Assembly: GCA_029432795.1 (NCBI GenBank)
Contig: JARNMJ010000002.1
Location: forward strand, 124,001 to 188,000
Origin: Pontiellaceae bacterium B12219
GTDB taxonomy: Bacteria; Verrucomicrobiota; Kiritimatiellia; Kiritimatiellales; Pontiellaceae
Direction: 5' to 3'
DNA length: 64,000 bases
A program made the translations under genes and the position numbers. The notes beneath the pieces are model-generated. The model worked only from the letters and a program-made list of their open reading frames with translations. It searched no databases and was not told the origin of the DNA. This document shows, piece after piece, positions 57,465 through 64,000 of this stretch. Positions within the stretch are counted from its first letter, which is position 1. Every line of letters begins with the position of its first letter.

Positions 57465-58031
57465 ATGGTTAAAGCATGTGATTTAAAGAAAACGCACGTC
57501 ATTGATTTTGACGGTGCCCCTCATGCAGTTGAAAGCATTTCCCAGCAGTCGCCCACAGCCCGTGGCGGCGGAACCATCTATAAAGTCCGGTTTCGAAATG
57601 TTTCCACCAAAGCAAAGGTTGATAAAACCTTCCGCAGCGATGACGCACTGCAGGAAACATCGTTCGATCTTCAGGAGGTTTCATACGATTACCAGAGCGG
57701 CGACCGGTATTCCTTTATGGATCTGGAAACCTACGAATCGTTTGAGCTCACCGCTGAAGATATCGAGGATATTCTCCCCTTCCTGACCGAAGGTATGGAA
57801 GGCATCACCGCCCTCGTTTCCGAAGGAAAAATTCTGACGCTGCGCGTGCCCGACACCATTGAACTGGAAATCGTGGAATGTCCGCCGGCGATGAAAGGTG
57901 CATCGGCAACCTCCCGCAACAAACCGGCAACGCTCACGACCGGCCTCATTGTTCAGGTGCCGGAATATATTGCTCCCGGTGAAGTCATCAAGGTGGACAC
58001 CAAAGAGCGTAAATTCCTCTCCCGCGCTTAA
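57465..58031 (+). CDS. efpL: Elongation factor P-like protein (EfpL/YeiP)
   Basis: The start at 57465 has AAGGAG nine bases upstream; the product has 188 residues. The three EF-P domains are present: the first with the loop SPTARGGGTIYKVRFRN, as in YeiP where an Arg replaces the Lys that EF-P modifies; the second with YSFMDLETYESFEL; the third with GASATSRNKPATLTTGLIVQVPEYIAPGE. EfpL relieves ribosome stalling at poly-proline and a wider set of motifs, without post-translational modification. No canonical efp is in the window. Confidence 0.92.
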   Translation: MVKACDLKKTHVIDFDGAPHAVESISQQSPTARGGGTIYKVRFRNVSTKAKVDKTFRSDDALQETSFDLQEVSYDYQSGDRYSFMDLETYESFELTAEDIEDILPFLTEGMEGITALVSEGKILTLRVPDTIELEIVECPPAMKGASATSRNKPATLTTGLIVQVPEYIAPGEVIKVDTKERKFLSRA

Positions 58032-58099
58032 GTTCGACTGGATAACAGGACAAACAAAATCTAAACCGATTTTCTACAGCCTGTTATCCCGTCTAAAAA

Positions 58100-59065
58100 A
58101 TGTCCGCCCCGAATCCAGTCTTAGTTCTTGCCCCAATGCGGGGCATCACCACGATGCACTATCGTCAGGCCTTCGTGCGCCATTTCCAGGGATTGGATAT
58201 CGAGATGGCTCCGTTCATCCCGACCGTTAATGCGGATCGAATCAACCCGAAACTGCTGAAGGATGTGCTGCCCGAAAATCAGTCCGGTCTTCCCATGATT
58301 CCACAGGTAATTGGCAACAATGCCGACGATTTTGTGCAGATGAATATCGCCCTTCACGATCTGGGTTACACGGAAGTGAATTGGAATATGGGTTGCCCGC
58401 ATAAACCCATCCGGAAAAAGCGGCGCGGCTCCGGCTTGCTGCCCTATCCCGATACGGTCGACACCATTCTCGCTCAGGTCTGTGAACGCAGCCCCGTAAA
58501 GATCTCCGTAAAAGTCCGCCTCGGGGTTACGGACAAATCGGAACTGATGAGACTCATTCCGGTGCTGAATAGATATCCGCTAAGCGAAGTGATCATTCAT
58601 CCACGCACTGCCGAACAAATGTATAACGGTACCGTCGATCTGGACGCGTTCGAAGAGTCCTTCCAGGCCTTGGAACAAACCGTTTGTTATAACGGCGACA
58701 TCAACGACCTCACCTTTTTCCAGTCTCTGGAAACCCGCTTTCCAACCCTTGGAAGATTCATGCTCGGCCGTGGTCTGCTGGCCAACCCGTTTCTCTGTGA
58801 AGAAATCAAATGCTCACACTTGCGCAAGTGTGAGAATCCCGTCCAGCGCATCGCAGAATTCCATGAAGACCTTTTATCCCGCTATGAGACGGTATTGCAC
58901 GGCGCTCATCCCGTCCTCGGCAAAATGAAAGAGTTCTGGACCTATCAGGCTACGCACCTTTCCAATGGTCGCAAAATGTTCAAGAAGCTCAAAAAAACGC
59001 AACATCTCGGAACCTACAAAGACATCGTCGCCGAATTTATGGCCGACGCGCAGTGGCTGGCCTGA
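58100..59065 (+). CDS. tRNA-dihydrouridine synthase
   Basis: A protein of 321 residues, a flavoprotein that reduces uridines in tRNA loops. Family words: LAPMRGITTMHYR (FMN site), VNWNMGCPHKP with the catalytic Cys, VKISVKVRLG, and a FMLGRGLLANPFL segment. The active Cys and the Lys/His of the VKVR and IHPR segments are present. Subfamily (A, B or C) is not decided. It has four palindrome copies, one perfect (58740), and a perfect 22-base palindrome near the end. The ATG follows the efpL stop by about 70 bases. Confidence 0.92.
   Translation: MSAPNPVLVLAPMRGITTMHYRQAFVRHFQGLDIEMAPFIPTVNADRINPKLLKDVLPENQSGLPMIPQVIGNNADDFVQMNIALHDLGYTEVNWNMGCPHKPIRKKRRGSGLLPYPDTVDTILAQVCERSPVKISVKVRLGVTDKSELMRLIPVLNRYPLSEVIIHPRTAEQMYNGTVDLDAFEESFQALEQTVCYNGDINDLTFFQSLETRFPTLGRFMLGRGLLANPFLCEEIKCSHLRKCENPVQRIAEFHEDLLSRYETVLHGAHPVLGKMKEFWTYQATHLSNGRKMFKKLKKTQHLGTYKDIVAEFMADAQWLA
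58740..58754. repeat. Dispersed palindrome, perfect copy (dus gene)
   Basis: TTCCAA-CCC-TTGGAA encodes Phe-Pro-Thr-Leu-Gly. Three weaker copies lie at 58184, 58661 and 58718. Confidence 0.85.
58813..58834. repeat. Perfect 22-base palindrome inside the dus gene
   Basis: The arms CTCACACTTGC and its reverse complement meet with no spacer. The segment encodes CSHLRKCENP, right after the conserved NPFL motif of the dihydrouridine synthase. Confidence 0.8.
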
Positions 59066-59106
59066 TTTCGCTTTATCATTCCTGAAGCCTTCCCCATACT
59101 TTCGCC

Positions 59107-59979
59107 ATGAAAAAAATTGGACTGGCATTAGGGGGTGGCGGCGCAAAGGGATTTGCACATATTCCGATCCTCGAAGTTTTCGATGAACTGGGCATTAAAC
59201 CCCATTGCATCACAGGAACAAGTATCGGCGGAATTCTGGGGGCGCTTTATGCCGCAAACCATTCGGCACTCGATATTGCGGAAATGATCAACGATCTGCT
59301 GGTTAAACCGCAGAAATCTTCGCTGAAGGATTTTTTCCGGAATAAGGATCTCTTTAAATTTCTCCAGCTGATGGATCCGCAGCTGAGCCTCAAGCCCAAA
59401 GGGTTGCTCAAAGGCGATAAACTGTTGGGATTTCTTTATGAACAACTTGAAATCGACTCCTTTGAAAAACTGAGCATTCCATTGAAAGTGGTTGCAACCG
59501 ACTTCTGGCGTAAAGAACAAGTCGTCATTGATAAAGGCGAGCTTCTGACCGCTCTCCGCGCAACCATGGCCATTCCCTATGTCTTCACGCCGGTCATCAT
59601 CGACGACCGTGTGCTGGTAGATGGCGGTCTGGTGAATATCGTTCCACATGATTTACTTGATACGGATTGTGATATACGAATTGCGGTCGATATCATGGGA
59701 AACAGCACCGTATCAAAAACAAAAATTCCTTCCCCGCTCGACGCCATGTTTAATACGGTGGATGTGTTGCAGGACGCTTTGGCCACAGAGAAACGAGCCA
59801 ATCATCCCGTCGACATCTATCTGCAACCCCCCATCACCGATATTCAGATGATTGACTTCCACAAAGCAGAACTGATTTACAAACAGGCGCTGCTGGCCAA
59901 AGATGATTTCAAACGTCAGCTGGAAAAAATGCTCGAAGAAAAATCCGGTGACCGCCACTGGTTCCGGAGAAAACGCTGA
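59107..59979 (+). CDS. Patatin-like phospholipase (RssA-type)
   Basis: A protein of 290 residues. The Ser-Asp dyad enzyme is intact: the oxyanion loop GLALGGGGAKGFAH (5-18), the nucleophile elbow GTSIGG with Ser at about 39, and the Asp in LVDGGLVNIVP. It should hydrolyse acyl groups from phospholipids; bacterial RssA types have unknown natural substrates. It has no signal peptide. It overlaps the next gene by one base (TGATG). Confidence 0.9.
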   Translation: MKKIGLALGGGGAKGFAHIPILEVFDELGIKPHCITGTSIGGILGALYAANHSALDIAEMINDLLVKPQKSSLKDFFRNKDLFKFLQLMDPQLSLKPKGLLKGDKLLGFLYEQLEIDSFEKLSIPLKVVATDFWRKEQVVIDKGELLTALRATMAIPYVFTPVIIDDRVLVDGGLVNIVPHDLLDTDCDIRIAVDIMGNSTVSKTKIPSPLDAMFNTVDVLQDALATEKRANHPVDIYLQPPITDIQMIDFHKAELIYKQALLAKDDFKRQLEKMLEEKSGDRHWFRRKR

Positions 59980-60449
59980 TGCGTCCCGTCTGGCTTATAA
60001 TCGACGGGTATAACGTGCTTCACATGGTTGATGAACTCAAAGCTCTTTTGAATTCAGACATCGAATTGGCGCGCCACCGGCTGATTCGCATGATCGAAGG
60101 TCCAGCCCTTCGCATGGCCCGCCAAACCACCGTGGTCTTTGATGGAAAAGAGGCCGGGCAGGATGCCGCCCTCACCTCAAAACATCTCGAGATTTATTAT
60201 TCCCCCGGAAAACATACCGCCGATACCATTATCGAACGGCTCGTTGCCCGATATTCAACACCGGAAAAAATACTCGTCGTCACCTCCGACCGCGCCGAAG
60301 CCAATGCCGTGCTGAGCGATGGAGCCCAGGTGATGTCGGCGCAGGAATTCATTGACCAATGCAATATCGACAACAGAAAAACCGTTCCCAGGCAGATGCG
60401 TCCGGGCGAAAAACCCAAACTCGGCGATCTGTTCCCCGATGGGCTTTAA
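59979..60449 (+). CDS. NYN-domain (YacP-like) RNA-binding protein
   Basis: A protein of 156 residues with the NYN/PIN fold: LIIDGYNVLHM (acidic Asp and Asn), TTVVFDGKEAGQD, and TADTIIERLVARY with VVTSDRAEANAV. The acidic residues of the putative nuclease site are present. YacP proteins are thought to process or degrade RNA in the cytoplasm. Translational coupling to the patatin gene (1-base overlap) indicates an operon, not a functional link. Confidence 0.88.
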   Translation: MRPVWLIIDGYNVLHMVDELKALLNSDIELARHRLIRMIEGPALRMARQTTVVFDGKEAGQDAALTSKHLEIYYSPGKHTADTIIERLVARYSTPEKILVVTSDRAEANAVLSDGAQVMSAQEFIDQCNIDNRKTVPRQMRPGEKPKLGDLFPDGL

Positions 60450-60533
60450 CGTCGGCAGAGTTGAATCGTCGAGCCATCCGCCCGAAAAAACAGCCCCGGC
60501 ACATTCATCGAAAAAGCCCTGCCTTTTGGAATT

Positions 60534-61475
60534 TTATGTCTGATCCACATCCTTGAGAACAACTTCTTCCTTCAGCCGTTCCACATCCTCTGGTTTCAAA
60601 TAACCCGAAAGTAAATTAAGCGCATTCGCCGCACCGCAGGCCATTCCCAGCGTGAGGGCCTCCCGAATATCCAGCCCTTCATTCAAAGCCACCGCAAGCC
60701 CCGCAGTAACCGCATCACCACTGCCCACCGGATTGATCGCATCAATCTTCGGCGGAAAAAGTTCCAACCGCTGCAAAGCATCCACATAAAAAGCCGACCG
60801 GCTTCCCCGCGTAATTAAAACCGACTGCGCGCCCCGCTTCATCAATTCGCTGCATGCAGCCATCAGATCCGCCCCGCCGATCGTGGCCAGTAATTCCTCA
60901 TCATTGATTTTAACCACCGCCGGCTCATGCTCCAGTGTCAGCAGCAACGGTTTACTCGGCGCATCGATAATCACCCGTCCGCCCCGATCATGAACCAGCT
61001 TACAAATCTGGGCATACGCATCAACCGGAGCTCCCGCCGGTAATTTCCCAGAGATTGGAACCACCGTCCCGGAAAGCTCCAGGGATTGGAAAAGATCCAT
61101 CATACGCTTCCAGTCCTTGGAAGAAATCGGCGGCATCTCCTCCACCAGCTCCGTCGTCTCCGGATTCCCTGATTCCACCAATGTCTGACAAATTCGCGTT
61201 TCGCCATCCACGGCAACATGGCGATATCCAACGCCCTCCGCTTCCAGCATTTTTTCCAAAAGAACGCCGTTCGGCCCACCGACAAATTCCACCAATTCGG
61301 TGGAATTTCCCAGCTGATGAACCATTCGGGCCGTATTTGCGCCCTTCCCGCCAATGCCGATTGTGACGTTTTCGGCCCGATTCACGGAAAATTTTTCAAC
61401 TTTTTTAAACTCGATGATGCGCTGAACACATGGCGTAAATCCGCAACAGATAATGGGTTTTGATAATTTTTTCAT
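60534..61475 (-). CDS. PfkB-family sugar kinase (1-phosphofructokinase-like)
   Basis: The start at 61475 (MKKLSKPIICCGFTPCVQR) fits the family; an ATG 30 bases earlier is possible. The product has 313 residues with the PfkB fold: IGIGGKGANTARMVHQLG (sugar binding), FVGGPNGVLLEKML, and the anion-hole and catalytic Asp motif NPVGSGDAVTAGLAVAL. The FTPCVQRIIEF start suggests 1-phosphofructokinase or tagatose-6-phosphate kinase. No PTS or fru operon is near. Several palindrome copies (61046, 61077, 61108) and a 10-bp inverted repeat at 61284-61308 lie inside. Confidence 0.85.
   Translation of the reverse strand: MKKLSKPIICCGFTPCVQRIIEFKKVEKFSVNRAENVTIGIGGKGANTARMVHQLGNSTELVEFVGGPNGVLLEKMLEAEGVGYRHVAVDGETRICQTLVESGNPETTELVEEMPPISSKDWKRMMDLFQSLELSGTVVPISGKLPAGAPVDAYAQICKLVHDRGGRVIIDAPSKPLLLTLEHEPAVVKINDEELLATIGGADLMAACSELMKRGAQSVLITRGSRSAFYVDALQRLELFPPKIDAINPVGSGDAVTAGLAVALNEGLDIREALTLGMACGAANALNLLSGYLKPEDVERLKEEVVLKDVDQT
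61284..61308. repeat. Inverted repeat in the PfkB gene
   Basis: Ten-base arms AAATTCCACC/GGTGGAATTT with a five-base spacer. The inner words TTCCA and TGGAA are the same as in the dispersed palindrome, at a wider spacing. Confidence 0.5.
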
Positions 61476-61515
61476 AGGCGGAATAGAATAACCGAATTTT
61501 TTCATAAATTCACAG

Positions 61516-61543
61516 TAGACAAACTAAAAAATTCAGGTACCTT
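61516..61543 (+). promoter_or_regulatory. Candidate promoter of tRNA-Tyr
   Basis: TAGACA and TACCTT are 16 bases apart and end 21 bases before the tRNA. Confidence 0.5.
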
Positions 61544-61564
61544 ATTCGCTCCTTTCGAGGAAAC

Positions 61565-61649
61565 GGTGGGATAGCGAAGTGGTTAAACGCAGCAGACTGT
61601 AAATCTGCCCTCTTTGAGTTCAATGGTTCGAATCCATTTCCCACCACCA
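61565..61649 (+). tRNA. tRNA-Tyr (anticodon GUA)
   Basis: It folds with acceptor arm GGTGGGA/TCCCACC, anticodon loop CTGTAAA (GUA), a long class II variable arm, a T loop with GGTTCGAATCC, discriminator A and an encoded CCA end. A terminator follows directly. Confidence 0.95.
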
Positions 61650-61653
61650 TCTT

Positions 61654-61692
61654 AAAAACCCCAGTAAAACTTCGGTTATACTGGGGTTTTTT
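61654..61692 (+). terminator. Terminator of tRNA-Tyr
   Basis: The stem CCCCAGTA/TACTGGGG is flanked by A5 and T6, so it works on both strands. Confidence 0.9.
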
Positions 61693-61714
61693 ATTGCCCA
61701 TCCGTAATCCGTGC

Positions 61715-62140
61715 CTATCACCAGACGGGATTCCATTGTTCTTGGTAAACCGCCACATACAGGCGATCTCTGCACTCCAGTTTTCCAGTGTGCCGGCCAG
61801 CGTTTCCATCGCCGGCAAGCCGCTGTAACACAACTTCCATATCCAATTGAACAATTGCCTGATCAACGGCTGGATCCGCTTCTTCGTGCGATGTTTAATG
61901 TTAAGTAGTTTACAGAGCAACTCTTTGGCTGGATACAGCGGCCGGGTGGGCCTCGAGATAGCGATCCAGGCGTTCCCCCCCGGTCAGGAAGTGATGCAGT
62001 ACGGTTCGAATTACATGGAATCATTCCGATACGATTCGTGCATTCGGGAAATATTTTCGCACGATGGTGCGGCAGGAAGAGGATAGATCGATGATGGTGG
62101 CATCAATGCTGTAAAGCGGATTCTTGAGCTGAAAACGTAT
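61715..62140 (-). pseudogene. Transposase debris (ISL3-type, with an IS4-like fragment)
   Basis: Minus-strand translation in shifting frames gives parts of an ISL3 transposase: KYFPNARIVSE-FHVIRTVLHHFLT (62080-61985 region), ERLDRYLEAHPA, HRTKKRIQPLIRQLFN, and IACMWRFTKNNGI (about 61775-61736), broken by frameshifts and stops. Further upstream, 62138-62081 reads LKNPLYSIDATIIDLS, which looks like an IS4-type (DUF4372) transposase instead. Neither has intact catalytic residues, and no terminal repeats were found. It lies between tRNA-Tyr and the CapD gene. Confidence 0.6.
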
Positions 62141-62235
62141 TCAAATTATGCAGGAGATCTCTTCCAGGCCGTCTATGATTTAAAATGATTACCGGACACG
62201 AGTGATTAGATCGCGAATCAGGACAAAAAGTGGAT

Positions 62236-62273
62236 AAAAAAAGCCGCTGCGAGTTAATCTTCCGCAGCGGCTC
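62236..62273 (-). terminator. Terminator of the CapD-receiver gene
   Basis: On the minus strand AGCCGCTGCG pairs with CGCAGCGGCT around an 11-base loop, followed by seven T. Confidence 0.9.
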
Positions 62274-62299
62274 TCCCTCCTCCTTATTTTCAACATCAA

Positions 62300-64000
62300 T
62301 TATCCCATAACACTAGACGGAGAAGCTTGTTCTATTGCCTTCTCAAAGGCTTCCGGACCAAACGGTTTTTTCAACACGGTCAACTTATGGTCAATTTCCA
62401 AAATGCTCAACACAGTAGCACTATCATATTGGCTCATAGCTATTACCGGAAGATCGGACCCCATCAACCGTACTTTATCCCGAAACTTCCAGGCGGGTTC
62501 GTCCGGGGCAATAAAATCGCATAAGACAGCACTATATAACGGATTTGTGGCGAGCATCAGCAAAGCCTGCTCCGAAGTACAGACACAATCCAGCTCATAG
62601 CCAACCGCATTCAGAGTCGCGGTCAAAACCTCCTGAATTTCCGAACTTCCGACAACAGCTAAAATACGACCGCGGCTGACCTTGTGCCATCGGCTTTCCG
62701 ACAGACTGACCATATCAAACCACTCTGAAATCAGCTCATCCATACTTTTTCCAATCAGAGTTTCCATCCCGCCCTGCGCTCGTTCAATATCAAGATCGGT
62801 CATCCGCCAAAGCAGTTTTCTGGCATTTTCCACCCGTCGATTTAATGCAACGTCCTCCAAGTGACGAATCATCGTCAGAAAAACATCCCGAGCGATCAAA
62901 CTGCCGGTCTGTTTAAGTACATTCACTTTGGGTATCCGAGTAGGAATCAACTCTTCCCCGTACGCCACCAACTCTTCATACATTTTCTCCCCCGGCCGCA
63001 GACCGGTAACCTCAATAGAAATATCATTATTTTCCCGAAGCCCGGACAGACGGATCATATTCCGGGCCAGATCCATAATTTTAACCGGGGTTCCCATATC
63101 CAGCACAAATACATCCCCTGCCTCGGCAATCACCCCGCACTGCAACACGAGGGTCACAGCTTCCGGAATCGTCATAAAATACCGGGTCATGTCCTGATGG
63201 GTCACGGTCAGCGGCCCCCCTGCTTCTATCTGCTTCCGGAAAATCGGAATCACACTGCCGTTACTCCCCAACACATTACCAAAACGGACTGCGGCAAAAA
63301 CCGTACCCGCCCCATTCATCGACTGAATAACCAACTCACACATGCGCTTCGTGGCCCCCATCACATTCGAAGGACGTACCGCTTTATCCGAGGAAATCAT
63401 GACAAACCGTTTGCATGAATGCTGACGAGCAGCTTCCGCTAATAACCGTGTCCCCCGCACATTATTTAATACAGCTTCATCCGGATGAGCCTCCATCAGA
63501 GGCACATGTTTATAAGCCGCAGCATGGTACACATAATCCGGTTTAAACTCAGAAAACACGCGTTTCACCACATCTTCGTGCTTAATATCACCAATGAACG
63601 GTTGAATATCGAGATTCGGAAAATTGTGCTGCAATTCACGGTCAATTTCAAAAGTTGGGGTTTCCCCCGCATCCATCAAAATCAGTTGGCTGGGACCGAA
63701 TGAGGCAATCTGACGACATAGTTCCGAGCCAATCGATCCCCCGGCCCCCGTCACCAATACGGTCTGCCCCGACAGAGCCCGCTGAACCGGCGCTGTATCT
63801 ACCTCCACCGGCTTGCGACCCAGTAAATCTTCCACGCACAAGCGGCGCATTCGATCCACACTAACCCCACCCGTTTCCAAATCCTGCAGCACCGAAACGG
63901 TATTAAAACGAACATTTAATCCATCACAACGGTGAACGACCTCCTCCACGAAACCAGCAGGGGGGTCCGAAATGGAAAATACGATTAACTGAATGGAACA
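62300..64000 (-). CDS. CapD/FlaA1-type sugar dehydratase with C-terminal receiver-like domain, 5' part outside window
   Basis: The frame stays open to the right edge, so the N terminus lies outside; the in-frame GTG at 63949 is probably internal. The visible 566 codons show the SDR domain: VLVTGAGGSIGSELCRQI, DYVYHAAAYKHVPLME, SSDKAVRPSNVMGATKR (the M-x-x-x-K form of nucleotide-sugar 4,6-dehydratases), AVRFGNVLGSNGSVIP and VTGLRPGEKMYEELV. It makes dideoxy or 4-keto sugars for polysaccharide. The last 123 residues (62303-62670) look like a response-regulator receiver: RILAVVGSSE, AVLCDFIAPDEP, PVIAMSQYDSA, LTVLKKPFGP. The acidic pair after strand 1 is missing, so phosphorylation is doubtful. 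Confidence 0.88.
   Translation of the reverse strand, partial: CSIQLIVFSISDPPAGFVEEVVHRCDGLNVRFNTVSVLQDLETGGVSVDRMRRLCVEDLLGRKPVEVDTAPVQRALSGQTVLVTGAGGSIGSELCRQIASFGPSQLILMDAGETPTFEIDRELQHNFPNLDIQPFIGDIKHEDVVKRVFSEFKPDYVYHAAAYKHVPLMEAHPDEAVLNNVRGTRLLAEAARQHSCKRFVMISSDKAVRPSNVMGATKRMCELVIQSMNGAGTVFAAVRFGNVLGSNGSVIPIFRKQIEAGGPLTVTHQDMTRYFMTIPEAVTLVLQCGVIAEAGDVFVLDMGTPVKIMDLARNMIRLSGLRENNDISIEVTGLRPGEKMYEELVAYGEELIPTRIPKVNVLKQTGSLIARDVFLTMIRHLEDVALNRRVENARKLLWRMTDLDIERAQGGMETLIGKSMDELISEWFDMVSLSESRWHKVSRGRILAVVGSSEIQEVLTATLNAVGYELDCVCTSEQALLMLATNPLYSAVLCDFIAPDEPAWKFRDKVRLMGSDLPVIAMSQYDSATVLSILEIDHKLTVLKKPFGPEAFEKAIEQASPSSVMG

Overview
The window is bacterial chromosome with dense, mostly housekeeping gene content. 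The cell was Gram-negative: lpxK, a WaaF-type heptosyltransferase, an Mla-type lipid transport operon, a BamA/TamA-type barrel and lipoproteins are present. The large secreted HzsA-like c-type cytochrome proteins, a secreted sulfatase-family protein, the SUF operon and a tlyA homologue fit the PVC group. My best guess is a marine or sediment Kiritimatiellota/Verrucomicrobiota bacterium. That placement is inference from gene content, not from a marker gene.

Layout. 1-7492: an AT-richer minus-strand defence-type operon, HEPN protein > GHKL ATPase > DEAD-Z1 ATPase > PD-(D/E)XK protein > AIPR protein, the last running off the left edge. 7493-8139: non-coding border. 8140-18156: a sulfatase-family protein with a ruined active site, tlyA, glyS, an outer-membrane barrel, an NDP-kinase-like protein, secreted proteins, and a psd-pssA phosphatidylethanolamine pair. 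18169-22484: an Mla-type operon (rhomboid-like protein, permease, ATPase, MCE protein, lipoprotein). 22538-24070: a GNAT-nitrilase fusion. 24211-31782: a complete SUF iron-sulfur operon (rrf2, sufB, C, D, S, U, a SufT-like protein and an Mrp carrier). 31925-33478: mazG and a degenerate HAD protein. 33864-40179: carA-guaA-carB with a four-helix-bundle cassette inserted before carB. 40357-43819: waaF, lpxK, metK. 43988-47228: HAD, DHH phosphoesterase, larB.

47307-57374: an IclR-led operon of six genes: a secreted HzsA-like dihaem protein, an iron alcohol dehydrogenase, an HzsA-like protein fused to a SUMF1-like domain, a secreted beta-propeller and a propeller-dihaem cytochrome. All junctions after the regulator are coupled or nearly so. 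I think this is the least described system in the window; it looks like a periplasmic oxidation module tied to cytoplasmic alcohol/aldehyde metabolism.

57465-61475: efpL (yeiP), dus, a patatin, a NYN protein and a PfkB kinase. 61565-61649: tRNA-Tyr(GUA), followed by transposase debris. 62300 to the right edge: a CapD/FlaA1-type sugar dehydratase with a receiver-like domain fused at its C terminus, its 5' part outside the window.

Across the chromosome-like part runs a dispersed palindrome, TTCCAA-N3-TTGGAA. I found 9 perfect copies and 16 with one mismatch, mostly inside genes and in all reading frames. It is absent from the first 12.5 kb, which includes the defence island. It is the strongest signal here that no gene annotation explains.
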